Shown: piece after piece, positions 1 to 13,740 of the stretch
How positions within the stretch are numbered: position 1 is the first letter of the stretch
Layout: every line of letters begins with the position of its first letter
Source of the DNA: Actinomyces bovis
GTDB lineage: Bacteria > Actinomycetota > Actinomycetes > Actinomycetales > Actinomycetaceae
DNA: 64,000 nucleotides
Direction: 5' to 3'
Assembly: GCF_900444995.1 (NCBI RefSeq)
Contig: NZ_UAPQ01000008.1
Span: 1 to 64,000, forward strand
The notes under the pieces: generated by a model
Databases searched by the model: none
Told to the model about the DNA's origin: nothing
Seen by the model: only the letters and a program-made list of their open reading frames with translations
Program-made: the position numbers and the translations under genes

Positions 1-4155
<4,155 letters not shown>

Positions 4156-4196
4156 ACCCCCACCACATAGGTGGGGAACAAGAACCAAACACGCAA

Positions 4197-4235
4197 GCGT
4201 CCACTATACGGTCCACCACCAACCCACACACCAAA
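4197..4235 (+). repeat. right arm of 23S processing stem
   Basis: This is the complement of 901-938. The core GCGTCCACTATAC is followed by ACCAACCCACACACC, which pairs with the GT-rich left arm. It lies in the 23S-5S spacer. Confidence 0.85.
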
Positions 4236-4293
4236 CACACAACACAAACACAACACACAATACGGCCCAACACACGCACTGGGCCCCACATAA

Positions 4294-4413
4294 ACGTCTC
4301 GGTGGTCACAGCGGGAAGGCAACGCCCGGACCCATTCCGAACCCGGAAGCTAAGACTCCCAGCGCCAATGGTACTGCACCCGCCAGGGTGTGGGAGAGTA
4401 GGACACCGCCGAG
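4294..4413 (+). rRNA. rrf: 5S ribosomal RNA
   Basis: The gene shows the 5S pattern: GTCTCGGTGGTCACAGCGG at the start, the CCCGGACCCATTCCGAACCCGG core, and a 3' end GGACACCGCCGAGC that pairs with the start. Length is about 119 nt, as expected. It is the last gene of the rRNA operon. Confidence 0.94.
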
Positions 4414-4428
4414 CACACACCCAGGGTC

Positions 4429-4457
4429 GAGGCCCCCAACCACAGGTTGGGGGCCTC
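4429..4457 (+). terminator. rRNA operon terminator
   Basis: A perfect 12-bp stem, GAGGCCCCCAAC / GTTGGGGGCCTC, closes a 5-base loop 15 bases after 5S. There is no long T run, but position and strength fit an rRNA operon terminator. Confidence 0.75.
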
Positions 4458-4501
4458 CCCACATTCAAAGACCGGTCCAATAACTAGTGCGGGCCAAAAC
4501 C

Positions 4502-4716
4502 TCAAATGCGCGCGAGCTGAGACACCCGCTGGGGCGAAATACCCATCAACAACGCCACATCCCGCACCGGCAAACCATCCTGACGCAACACAGCAACAGC
4601 TATACGTGACGCGCTGGCGGCCTTAGCTTCGGCAGCCGCGGCTTCCTTAGCCCGATCCTTGTACTCACCCACCAGTCGTTCCCACGTTCCGCGGTGGCGT
4701 GAATCGTCGTCGTCAT
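4502..4716 (-). pseudogene. HicB-like antitoxin, internally deleted
   Basis: I read this directly from the minus strand. A strong SD (AGGAGG) precedes ATG at 4716, and the product begins MTTTIHATAERGNDWWV. This closely matches the start of the intact homologue at 35074 (MTTIHASAQRDGKWWA). A second frame then gives the family's C-terminus: an Ala-rich stretch, then LPVRDVALLMGISPQRVSQLA and a stop at 4502. The central HicB-like fold (about 55 codons) is missing and the two parts are out of frame, so this is a deletion pseudogene. No convincing toxin gene remains upstream. It sits between the rRNA operon and a transporter gene. Confidence 0.8.
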
Positions 4717-4805
4717 CGCTCTTCCTCCTACTGCTTATTTTCCCTAATTTCTCTCCTGGGCTGTTGAGCGCGGCCCGACGTCGTCGTCTCTACCAGGGCA
4801 GATAC

Positions 4806-4858
4806 AAAGGCGCCGCGTGCGGTTCTGCAACTAGCAGCTCCGCACACGGCGCCTTTTT
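4806..4858 (-). terminator. hairpin terminator downstream of the AspT/YidE-type gene
   Basis: AAAGGCGCCGCGTGCGG (4806-4822) pairs with CCGCACACGGCGCCTTTTT (4840-4858). The hairpin lies just past the stop codon of the minus-strand transporter. The longer T run is on the plus strand, so it may work in both directions. Confidence 0.7.
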
Positions 4859-4884
4859 GTTTCGGTGTCTACCCGGGGAGGGGC

Positions 4885-6507
4885 CTACAGGCCGCCGAGG
4901 ATCTGCGCCACGAAGATCTTGGCGATCATGGCCACCGGGTAGACCATCGCGTAGCCCAGGGCCACACGCGGGTCGGCCCCAGTGCGCTCGTTAGCGAAAG
5001 CCAGCACCGCCGGCTGAGTCTGGGCGCCACCAAGCAGACCAGACAGGCGGGTACCACCCATCTTGATGCCCCAGCGCATACCCGCATACAGGCCCATGCC
5101 CACAATGCTGGTAACCAGGCAGCCGACCAGCAGAATCTTCCACCAGTCGCCCCCTGAGAAGGCATTAGCAATCTGCCCACCGGCCTTAGTGCCCGCCTGC
5201 GCCAAGAACACCAACAGACCAAACTCTGAGAGCACAGCCGTGGCCGTGAAGGGCAGCGCTGTCACGAACTTGCCAATCCGGCCAATACGGCCGAAGACCA
5301 AACCCACCAACAGGGTGCCGGCCGCTGAGCCGATCGCAAAACTACCCCCATCCGGCAGATGGAACTTCCACTCACCAATGAAGATACCCAAGGCCATGCC
5401 TAGCCCCAGGGCTACCGGGTTAATGGAGGACAGGCCACGCGAGGAGTCACCAAAGAACTTAGAAATGTCTTTCATGCGACCGGTAGGAGCCACCACGCGG
5501 ACCCGGTCGCCCTGCTGCAGCACCAGATCAGGGGTGCCCACCATATCCGTGTCGCCACGGCGCACACGCGAGATCGTGGCCTCAAAGCGGCCATCAATAT
5601 CCAGATCAGCGATTGTGCGACCCGCAAGCTTGGGGTCAGACACGGTAATACGCCGGAAGTCCAAGTACTTGCGGTCAGCCAGCAACGAGTGGGAAGAACC
5701 GTGGCCAATGGCCTGAATAACCTGATTTACGGCCTCCTGCGTGCCCACCACGGTCACCAGGTCATCCTTGTGCATGCGCTCGTTGAAGTGCTGCTTAGTG
5801 ATCGGCATGATCGGCCCGGTCTCACCGCGACGCAGGCGGGAGAACTTGAGCTCGCCACTGATCTTCTCCGCAATATCAGAAATACGCGGCGAGTCCTCGC
5901 GCTCCACCCGAATGGTGCGGTTGACCAGTGGGGAAGGCGCGTCACGGTCGGTCTTGCGGTAGCCCAAAGCCAGCAGGCAGAAGAACAGCATGCCGATCAC
6001 ACCAAAGAGGTAGGCGACGGCGTAACCAACGGTGGCAATAGCTGCGCCCTGCGGGTCGCCGTGCATCTCGGCTGCCTGACCGGCTGCCGCCAGCGCCGGG
6101 GTGTTAGTAACGGCGCCAGCGAAGGTACCTGCGACCAGCGCCGGAGACATGCCCAGAGCGCGACCAACTCCCACGGCCGCGCCGGCAGCCACCACGAAAG
6201 CCAGCACCATGACGGCAATCGGCCCCAGCGCGGTCTTGATTACGTGGAAGAAGTTCGGGCCGGAGCTGACACCGATGGCAAAGGTGAAGATCGCCAAGCC
6301 CAAGATGCCGAAGTGTCCGGGCACCTCCAGTTTGGCTCCCTCCGCTGTTGCCCAGGCTGCCAAGGCAATTCCAGCGAACAGCACTGCGGCAGCGCCCAGG
6401 GAGATCCCCTTGACCTTGATATGCCCAAAGAGCATGCCGATGCCAATTAGTAAGAACAAAACCAGGACTGGATTGGCTGCCAGGTGGTTGAGGAAGGTCA
6501 GTGCCAC
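4885..6507 (-). CDS. AspT/YidE-type putative antiporter with two RCK_C domains
   Basis: The 540-residue inner-membrane protein has the full architecture of the aspartate:alanine exchanger (AAE) family. About five hydrophobic segments lie in residues 1-182. Two TrkA-C (RCK_C) regulatory domains follow at about 197-270 and 284-355 (VVGTQEAV and VVAPTGRM are their last strands). A second membrane half spans about 360-540. GIGMLFGHIKVKGISLG and the mirrored GMALGIFIGEWKF are the repeated half-motifs of the family. The start is GTG at 6507; GGAAAG lies somewhat far upstream. Members exchange amino or dicarboxylic acids; the substrate here cannot be told. The gene is single and divergent from ilvB. 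Confidence 0.88.
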   Translation of the reverse strand: MALTFLNHLAANPVLVLFLLIGIGMLFGHIKVKGISLGAAAVLFAGIALAAWATAEGAKLEVPGHFGILGLAIFTFAIGVSSGPNFFHVIKTALGPIAVMVLAFVVAAGAAVGVGRALGMSPALVAGTFAGAVTNTPALAAAGQAAEMHGDPQGAAIATVGYAVAYLFGVIGMLFFCLLALGYRKTDRDAPSPLVNRTIRVEREDSPRISDIAEKISGELKFSRLRRGETGPIMPITKQHFNERMHKDDLVTVVGTQEAVNQVIQAIGHGSSHSLLADRKYLDFRRITVSDPKLAGRTIADLDIDGRFEATISRVRRGDTDMVGTPDLVLQQGDRVRVVAPTGRMKDISKFFGDSSRGLSSINPVALGLGMALGIFIGEWKFHLPDGGSFAIGSAAGTLLVGLVFGRIGRIGKFVTALPFTATAVLSEFGLLVFLAQAGTKAGGQIANAFSGGDWWKILLVGCLVTSIVGMGLYAGMRWGIKMGGTRLSGLLGGAQTQPAVLAFANERTGADPRVALGYAMVYPVAMIAKIFVAQILGGL

Positions 6508-6666
6508 TTTGTGCTGCTAGCTTTCCGAACAGGCCCCAGAGTCGTGATGAGTGGGGCGATGGATCGTTGACAAGAGCATCCTTTCACTTAGTTGGTGTGC
6601 TCAGGCTGGACCTAAGGCCGGAAGGCCGGGGAGTGTGTGCAACGCGGTATTTACCCAGGCTAGGCT

Positions 6667-6701
6667 TTCCACAATTTGAGCCGTGATTCCACAATGTGAA
6701 A
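6667..6701 (+). promoter_or_regulatory. ilvB upstream repeat, putative operator
   Basis: TTCCACAAT occurs at 6667 and again at 6687, exactly 20 bases (about two helical turns) apart. The second copy is part of an imperfect palindrome, TTCCACAATGTGAAA (6687-6701). The pair lies in the 300-base divergent region between the AspT/YidE-type gene and ilvB, in which I see no other gene. A regulator of branched-chain amino-acid genes is a reasonable guess; the family of the regulator is not known from the sequence. Confidence 0.45.
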
Positions 6702-6809
6702 CAGTAGGCTTCGGTTGTGACTCACGCCCCCATAGGGCCTAGGGTCATCTCACGGGCCTTCCGGCCCAGCAACAGCCGCAAGGGCGGCGCTCAAGGCAGG
6801 AGGGCGCAG

Positions 6810-8654
6810 ATGACTGGTCAAGACGCACCGACGGCAGTCCCGTCGGCCGCCGAGGCCGAGGCCGCAACAGCCGCCGCGACGAGCCATAACTCGCCGCAGC
6901 AGCCCGAGCAGGTAACCGGCGCCGAGTCGCTGGTCCGCTCCCTGGAGGCGGTTGGCGTTACCCATATCTTCGGGATGCCGGGCGGCGCCATCCTGCCCTT
7001 CTACGACCCGCTGCTAGCCTCCAAGAAAATCCGTCACATCCTGGTGCGCCACGAGCAGGGCGCCGGCCACGCCGCTGAAGGTTACGCCGTCGTCACCGGC
7101 AAACCTGGCGTCTGCGTGGCCACCTCCGGACCCGGGGCCACCAACCTCATCACCGCCATCGGTGACGCCCATATGGACTCCATCCCCATGGTGGCCATCA
7201 CCGGGCAGGTCGGCGCCGGACTAATCGGTACCGACGCCTTCCAGGAAGCTGACATCGTCGGCGCCACCATGCCCTTCGTAAAGCACTCCTTCCTGGTAAC
7301 CGACCCAGACGAGGTTCCCGCCCGGGTGGCCGAGGCCTTCCACTTGGCCTCCACCGGTCGCCCCGGCCCCGTCCTAATCGACTTCACCAAGGACGCGCAG
7401 AACGGCCTGACCACCTTCTCTTGGCCCCCCGTCATGGAGCTGCCCGGCTTCCAGCTGCCCGGCAAGCCCAACCAACGCCGCGTTACCCAGGCCGCTGAAG
7501 CCATCGCCCACGCCGAACGACCCGTGTTCATGCTCGGCGGTGGCCTAGCCCGCTCCGAGCTAGACCCCGCCCAGTTGCGCGAACTCGTTGAGCTGGTTGG
7601 TGCCCCCTTCACCACCACCCTCATGGCCCTGGGCGTGCTGCCCTCCGACCACCCGCAAGCCCTCGGCATGCCCGGTATGCACGGCACCGTGGCCGCCGTC
7701 GGAGCCCTCCAACGCGCCGACCTGATCATCGCGCTGGGGGCCCGCTTCGACGACCGCGTCACCGGCAAACTGGACTCCTTTGCCCAACGCGCCGCCGTCA
7801 TCCACGTGGACATCGACCCGGCGGAGATCTCCAAGATCCGGGCTGCGGACGTGCCTATCGTTGGTGAGCTGGCTGACGTGCTGCCCGCCCTGAGCTCCGC
7901 CTTCAAGCAGGTGGTGGCGGCGGAGGGCCGCACCGACACTGACCCCTGGTTCACTGAGGTCGCCCATATGCGCGCGGTCTACCCTACGCAGTGGACGGAC
8001 ACGGACGACGGCCAGCTCCAGCCCCAGGAGGTCATCTCCCACCTGGGCCGGGCTGCCAGCGAGGACACCATCTGGGTCACCGGCGTCGGGCAGCACCAGA
8101 TGTGGGCCGCCCAATTCCTCCCACACCTGCGACACCGCTCCTGGCTGACCTCTGGCGGGGCCGGGACCATGGGCTACGGCATACCGGCGGCTATGGGCGC
8201 CAAGGTGGCGGCGCCGGAGCGGCCCGTGTGGCTCATCGACGGCGACGGCTGCTTCCAAATGACCAACCAGGAACTAGCCACCTGCACGCTCAACGAGGTG
8301 CCCATCAAAGTCGCCATCATCAACAACTCCTCCCTGGGCATGGTGCGCCAGTGGCAGACCCTCTTCTACGGGCAGCGCTACTCCAACACTGACCTGGACA
8401 CCGGCCACGGCACCGTCCGCGTACCCGACTTCGTCAAGCTGGCTGAGGCCTACGGCGCCGTCGGCCTGCGCTGCGAGCGCCTAGAGGAGGTCGACGACGT
8501 CATCGCCCAGGCCAATGCCATCAACGACCGCCCCGTCGTTATCGACTTCACCGTCTCCGCTGACGCCCAAGTCTGGCCAATGGTTGCCGCCGGGGTTTCC
8601 AACGACGCCATTCAGCACGCCCGGGGCATGAGCCCCCAATGGGAAGAGGAGTGA
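6810..8654 (+). CDS. ilvB: acetolactate synthase, large (catalytic) subunit
   Basis: This ThDP- and FAD-dependent enzyme performs the first common step of valine, leucine and isoleucine synthesis: pyruvate plus pyruvate or 2-oxobutyrate. The N-terminal ThDP domain carries the catalytic Glu in [14 protein letters not shown] (E82). The central FAD domain contains [13 protein letters not shown], and the C-terminal domain has GDGCFQM...[13 protein letters not shown] chose ATG at 6810 because GGAGGG precedes it; upstream in-frame GTG codons add a non-conserved tail. The resulting 614 residues fit the family, with a 35-residue low-complexity leader. It is followed after 4 bases by ilvN. Confidence 0.96.
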   Translation: MTGQDAPTAVPSAAEAEAATAAATSHNSPQQPEQVTGAESLVRSLEAVGVTHIFGMPGGAILPFYDPLLASKKIRHILVRHEQGAGHAAEGYAVVTGKPGVCVATSGPGATNLITAIGDAHMDSIPMVAITGQVGAGLIGTDAFQEADIVGATMPFVKHSFLVTDPDEVPARVAEAFHLASTGRPGPVLIDFTKDAQNGLTTFSWPPVMELPGFQLPGKPNQRRVTQAAEAIAHAERPVFMLGGGLARSELDPAQLRELVELVGAPFTTTLMALGVLPSDHPQALGMPGMHGTVAAVGALQRADLIIALGARFDDRVTGKLDSFAQRAAVIHVDIDPAEISKIRAADVPIVGELADVLPALSSAFKQVVAAEGRTDTDPWFTEVAHMRAVYPTQWTDTDDGQLQPQEVISHLGRAASEDTIWVTGVGQHQMWAAQFLPHLRHRSWLTSGGAGTMGYGIPAAMGAKVAAPERPVWLIDGDGCFQMTNQELATCTLNEVPIKVAIINNSSLGMVRQWQTLFYGQRYSNTDLDTGHGTVRVPDFVKLAEAYGAVGLRCERLEEVDDVIAQANAINDRPVVIDFTVSADAQVWPMVAAGVSNDAIQHARGMSPQWEEE

Positions 8655-8658
8655 GCCG

Positions 8659-9168
8659 ATGAGCAAACACACGCTTTCAGTCCTGGTGGAGAACAAGCCC
8701 GGCGTGCTCACGCGCGTATCTGCCCTGTTCACCCGCCGCGGCTTCAACATTCACTCCCTGGCAGTAGGCCCCACCGAGCATGAGGACATCTCCCGCATCA
8801 CGGTGATCGCAGACGCTGAGGGGCCCGCCATGGAGCAGGTCACCAAACAGCTCAACAAGCTGGTGAACGTCCTCAAAATCGTGGAGTTGGAGCCCGAGTC
8901 CTGCGTGGAGCGCGAGCTTTACCTCATCAAGGTCAAAGCCGACGACACCAACCGGACGGCCGTGCTGCAGATCGTTGACCTGTTCCGGGCGCATGTGGTC
9001 GACGTGGCCCCCAGCTCCGTGGTCATTGAGACCGTAGGCTCCGAATCCAAAGTGCGGGCGCTGCTCACGGCGCTCCAGCCACACGGAGTTAAAGAAATCG
9101 TCCAGTCAGGTGCCGTGGCCATTACGCGCGGCCCCAGGTCCATCACCGACCAGCTCAAGGAGAAGTGA
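8659..9168 (+). CDS. ilvN: acetolactate synthase, small (regulatory) subunit
   Basis: The 169-residue protein has the N-terminal ACT domain (HTLSVLVENKPGVLTRVSAL, with the next strand FNIHSLAVGPTE) that binds valine and gives feedback inhibition. A C-terminal ACT-like domain completes it, ending in the conserved VQSGAVAITRGPRS. It starts 4 bases after ilvB and ends 6 bases before ilvC, so the three genes form one operon and the two subunits can be made in balance. Length is normal. Confidence 0.96.
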   Translation: MSKHTLSVLVENKPGVLTRVSALFTRRGFNIHSLAVGPTEHEDISRITVIADAEGPAMEQVTKQLNKLVNVLKIVELEPESCVERELYLIKVKADDTNRTAVLQIVDLFRAHVVDVAPSSVVIETVGSESKVRALLTALQPHGVKEIVQSGAVAITRGPRSITDQLKEK

Positions 9169-10206
<1,038 letters not shown>

Positions 10207-10268
10207 GGGCTGTGGTCACCTAGCTGAGACCGGTCGGAGTCAGCGACCAGACTGGTCCACGCTGGCCC

Positions 10269-10303
10269 TGTGGGGTCCGCCGCCCCTTTCGGCGGGCCCC
10301 ACA
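10269..10303 (+). terminator. hairpin after ilvC
   Basis: TGTGGGGTCCGCCG (10269-10282) pairs with GGCGGGCCCCACA ending at 10303, about 60 bases after the ilvC stop. It has no T run. It may end the operon or attenuate read-through into the ATPase gene. Confidence 0.5.
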
Positions 10304-10365
10304 CGCGTCCTGGCTCCGCCTGTAGAGTTGGGGCTAGGACGGCAGCGAGTCGAAGGAGGATGCCG

Positions 10366-11781
10366 GTGCTCACGCGCTTCGAGGTCTCTGGCTTCAAGAA
10401 CCTGCGTGACGTGGCGGTGGACTTCGGGTCCTTCACTTGCGTCGCTGGCCAGAACGGTGTGGGAAAGTCGAACCTGCTCGACGCCGTCCAGCTCATGTCC
10501 CACCTGGCTAGCGGGACATTTCGCGAGGCCATTGCCGCGGTCCGTCCGGCTGCGGGGCAGCGCGCCACGCAGGAGTCGGTGCTAAGCGAGGCAGTTCTTG
10601 CGGGGGAGGAGAACCTGAGGCTGGCGGCTGAGGTGCTCCTCCGCCCAGGACTGCGGCTGCAGATCGGTCCTGGTGAGAGCAAGCCGTTGAATGACAGGTA
10701 CCTGCGGTACGAGGTCGAGCTCGCTGTTGATACGGGCTACAAGGGAACTAGGGCCAGACCGATTCGGCTGGTCTCAGAGAGCCTCATGTCGTGCAGCAGG
10801 TCCCCTCGTGAGCCTGTGCCGAGTGAGGGGCATCCGGGCGGTCAAGTCATATATATTGAGACCGATACGTTCCCGGGCTTCTTTGACGAGGACGGAAATG
10901 AGGCTGGCACGGAGGATGTTGTCCTGCTCTATGGGCAGGGGCTCGGGGCTGCCTCTCCAGGGGATGATCGGGTAATCCTTGCGGATGTCCGCGCGGTTAC
11001 GAAGGAGCAGGAGCAGACGGCTCTCAGTGTTGCAGTGAATGGCACGCTGCCGCATGCCGTTGCTGAGGAGATGCGCTCCTGGCGGTTTGTGGCGCTCGAG
11101 CCGAGTCTTATGCGTGCCGCTGATGACAAGGATGAGGAGCCGCGGCTCGCTGGTTCCGGGGCGCACTTGCCCGCCTTTTTAACGTCACAGGTGGAGGAGC
11201 GTGGGGAGCAGGTGTACAAGGACCTGCGCCTGGCGCTGTCGAGCCTCCTGGACTTGCGCAGCCTGCGAGTGCGCCCCAACGGTGACTTCCTTGAGCTACG
11301 GGCGCAGGTAGGTGAGGCTCCTGACTTGCCGGCCCGGGCTCTGTCCGACGGCACTCTGCGGATGCTGGCTCTCGGTGCGCTGGCTAATGACTCGCAGTAC
11401 TCCGGTGCTGTTTTCATCGAGGAGCCAGAGAACGGTGTGCATCCGGGCCTTCTCCACTATCTTCTTACCCTGCTCAGGCGCATGGCCGAGCCCCGTGATG
11501 GCGTACCGCGCCAGGTCGTCATCAATACCCACTCGCCGTACCTGGTCCAGGATGTGATGGAGGAGCGCGCCGATGACCTCCTGTGCGCAGTGAGGTGGAG
11601 GCGCCGGGAGCCGAACGGTCGCACCAGTGAGTCCGTCACTTTCAACCCGCTCCCGGGCACGTGGCGAGCGCTGCACTGGGAGCGTTCTAAGGATCGTCCA
11701 CGCTCCTCGGCTCCGGTGTCGGCCTCTCGTCTGGTCTCCTTCCTGTCCAACTCACTGGTCGAGGCAGACCAGGATGAGTGA
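10366..11781 (+). CDS. AAA-type (OLD/ABC-like) ATPase, probable defence component
   Basis: The N-terminus LTRFEVSGFKNL is the classic start of SMC/OLD-like ATPases that 'sense' DNA or foreign proteins. Walker A is GQNGVGKSN (28-36). Near the C-terminus come the signature-like ALSDGTLRMLALG, Walker B FIEEPENGVHPG and the switch INTHSPYLVQD. The middle is an insertion without recognisable domain. I take GTG at 10366, 7 bases after AAGGAGG; ATG at 10360 is too close to that site. It overlaps the next gene by 8 bases, so the two are translated together. AAA_21/AAA_15 ATPases paired with TOPRIM-like partners occur in OLD-, AbiL- and PARIS-type defence systems; assignment to one of these is inference. 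Confidence 0.85.
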   Translation: MLTRFEVSGFKNLRDVAVDFGSFTCVAGQNGVGKSNLLDAVQLMSHLASGTFREAIAAVRPAAGQRATQESVLSEAVLAGEENLRLAAEVLLRPGLRLQIGPGESKPLNDRYLRYEVELAVDTGYKGTRARPIRLVSESLMSCSRSPREPVPSEGHPGGQVIYIETDTFPGFFDEDGNEAGTEDVVLLYGQGLGAASPGDDRVILADVRAVTKEQEQTALSVAVNGTLPHAVAEEMRSWRFVALEPSLMRAADDKDEEPRLAGSGAHLPAFLTSQVEERGEQVYKDLRLALSSLLDLRSLRVRPNGDFLELRAQVGEAPDLPARALSDGTLRMLALGALANDSQYSGAVFIEEPENGVHPGLLHYLLTLLRRMAEPRDGVPRQVVINTHSPYLVQDVMEERADDLLCAVRWRRREPNGRTSESVTFNPLPGTWRALHWERSKDRPRSSAPVSASRLVSFLSNSLVEADQDE

Positions 11782-12403
11782 GTACTGGCAGTGCGGTTTC
11801 GTTGGTGAGGGCTCGTCGGACGAGAGGCTGGTCCCTGTTCTTGAACGGCTCCTCATGAGCCTGCGACCTGGAGATGACTTTGCGGTTGCGACCCATGAAT
11901 GGGTAACGCCTCAGTCTGACCGCTCTGTTAAGAGCAAAATCCGAGCACTGAAGGATGAGCCTTACGACATAGTCTTCGCCCATCGCGATGCGGACAGTAC
12001 TGAGAAAATAAAGATAGAGAAGAGGATCGCCGAGTGCTTGGCGTGCCGGGACGAGCGAGTCGTCCCGGTGGTGCCCGTAAGAATGACAGAGGCATGGGTG
12101 CTGGCTGACCTTTATGCTGAGCAGGACTTTCGGGACTGGTGGTCTGGCAAGGGGCTTGGGTTCGATAGTATTGAGACCTGTGCGAACCCAAAGGGGCTGT
12201 TGCGAGAGTACCTTAGCCGTGACCAGGCAGGCCTGCTGACACCGAGTCGTTTTGCGGCAGAACGGGCGGAGGTCCTGGAGGGCATATCGGTGGAGGGGCC
12301 GGTACGGCGCCTTGAGGCCTGGAAGAGGCTGTGTAGCGAGGTGAAGGAGGCAATGTGCCGGGTGCGCCCGTACCTGGACCACTCCGAGTGGGGTGCTGTG
12401 TAG
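11774..12403 (+). CDS. TOPRIM-like (DUF4276-type) partner of the ATPase
   Basis: The 209-residue protein begins with a strand followed by VGEGSSDERL, which fits the TOPRIM Glu (E12). DIVFAHRDAD supplies a DxD pair, and VPVRMTEAWVLAD follows with a further acidic residue, as in DUF4276/RloB-like nucleases. The ATG lies inside the end of the ATPase gene (8-base overlap), so the pair is a unit. In known two-gene systems of this form the ATPase holds or activates the TOPRIM nuclease upon infection. The pair interrupts the branched-chain block (ilvC upstream, leuB downstream), suggesting insertion. Nuclease activity is inferred from the motif pattern only. Confidence 0.75.
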   Translation: MSEYWQCGFVGEGSSDERLVPVLERLLMSLRPGDDFAVATHEWVTPQSDRSVKSKIRALKDEPYDIVFAHRDADSTEKIKIEKRIAECLACRDERVVPVVPVRMTEAWVLADLYAEQDFRDWWSGKGLGFDSIETCANPKGLLREYLSRDQAGLLTPSRFAAERAEVLEGISVEGPVRRLEAWKRLCSEVKEAMCRVRPYLDHSEWGAV

Positions 12404-12618
12404 GCCTGCCTCTGTCGGCTGGCCCTGCGTGACAGCGTCCGGGGGCAGCAGGGAGGTCACAGAGCGAGGGTGAGAGGGGCCTGCACCCGGGACCTCTTCT
12501 GCCGCGACTGAAGGATGCCGGGGCCACGGGGGTAACGGGACCACGGGGCGCTGCGGGCAGGCTGCCAGTCACTGAGACGCTGTGCCCACAGGCCGCTGGT
12601 GCTGCCTATGCTCACGGC

Positions 12619-13680
12619 ATGACGCAGACCATCAAGCTCGCGGTGATCCCTGGCGACGGTATCGGCAAGGAGGTTGTGCCGGAGGGCCTGAAGGTCCTGC
12701 GGGCGGCCTTGCAGGGCAGCGACGTCGTCGTGGAGACCACCACCTTTGACCTGGGTGCCGCGCGCTGGCACCGTACTGGTGAGACCCTCACAGACACGGA
12801 CCTGGAGGCTATCAAGGCCCATGACGCCATCTTGCTCGGCGCCGTGGGCGACCCCTCCGTCCCCTCCGGCGTGCTGGAGCGTGGTCTGCTGCTGCGCTTG
12901 CGCTTTGCCCTGGACCACTATGTGAACCTGCGGCCCTCCAGGTACTACCCGGGGGTGCCCACCCCGCTGGCGGACCCGGGTGAGATTGACCTGGTGGTGG
13001 TGCGGGAGGGCACGGAAGGGCTGTATTGCGGCAATGGGGGAGCGGTGCGTGCGGGAACGCCGCAGGAGGTGGCCACGGAGGTGAGTGTGAACACCGCTTA
13101 TGGCGTGGAGCGGGTGGTGCGTTTCGCTTTTGAGCAGGCTCGCTCCCGGCGCCAGCACCTGACACTGGTCCACAAGCACAATGTGCTGGTCAACGCCGGC
13201 CACCTGTGGCGCCGCACCGTGGAGGCGGTTGGCGCAGGCTTCCCGGAGGTTAGGACCGACTACTGCCACGTGGACGCGGCCACGATCTACCTGGTCACTG
13301 ACCCAGGGCGCTTTGACGTGATTGTCACGGACAACCTCTTTGGGGACATCATTACCGACGAGGCGGGGGCGGTCACGGGTGGGATCGGCCTGTCCGCCTC
13401 CGGTAACCTCAACCCGTCAGGGCAGTACCCCTCCATGTTTGAGCCGGTGCACGGCTCCGCCCCGGACATCGCAGGACAGGGCCAGGCGGATCCCACCGCC
13501 ACCATCAGCGCTGTGGCCATGCTTTTGGAGCACATTGGTCAGGTCGACGCCGCAGCCCGCGTGCGCGCGGCGGTGGAGGCTGACATGGCTGCCCGGGCTC
13601 GCGCCAATGCTGCCGGTGCGCCGCTGGTGCGCAGCACTAGGGAGGTCGGAGACGCGGTGCGGGCTGCCCTGGTGGTGTGA
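12619..13680 (+). CDS. leuB: 3-isopropylmalate dehydrogenase
   Basis: It oxidises and decarboxylates 3-isopropylmalate with NAD in leucine synthesis. The 353-residue protein starts [17 protein letters not shown]. It carries the substrate region [12 protein letters not shown] (isocitrate/isopropylmalate dehydrogenase fold) and the family signature [14 protein letters not shown]...[13 protein letters not shown] selectivity is supported by [14 protein letters not shown]. No strong SD is seen; the 215 bases upstream hold no other gene that I can recognise. It sits close to ilvC and ilvE in function, with the ATPase pair between. Confidence 0.95.
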   Translation: MTQTIKLAVIPGDGIGKEVVPEGLKVLRAALQGSDVVVETTTFDLGAARWHRTGETLTDTDLEAIKAHDAILLGAVGDPSVPSGVLERGLLLRLRFALDHYVNLRPSRYYPGVPTPLADPGEIDLVVVREGTEGLYCGNGGAVRAGTPQEVATEVSVNTAYGVERVVRFAFEQARSRRQHLTLVHKHNVLVNAGHLWRRTVEAVGAGFPEVRTDYCHVDAATIYLVTDPGRFDVIVTDNLFGDIITDEAGAVTGGIGLSASGNLNPSGQYPSMFEPVHGSAPDIAGQGQADPTATISAVAMLLEHIGQVDAAARVRAAVEADMAARARANAAGAPLVRSTREVGDAVRAALVV

Positions 13681-13740
13681 AGCCGTTTCTGTGGTGGTGG
13701 TCCTAGGGCGGAGCGGGCGTCTGTGCGCTAGCGTGTACAC

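Noticed and set aside
5063-6520. Plus-strand frames opposite the AspT/YidE-type gene
   Set aside because: Antisense shadows of a well-supported transporter gene.
6717-6809. Upstream in-frame GTG start for ilvB adding 31 residues
   Set aside because: The extra residues are not conserved and have no SD; GGAGGG before ATG 6810 decides the start.
7082-7954. Long minus-strand frames inside ilvB and ilvC
   Set aside because: Shadow frames caused by high GC at third codon positions; no family similarity.
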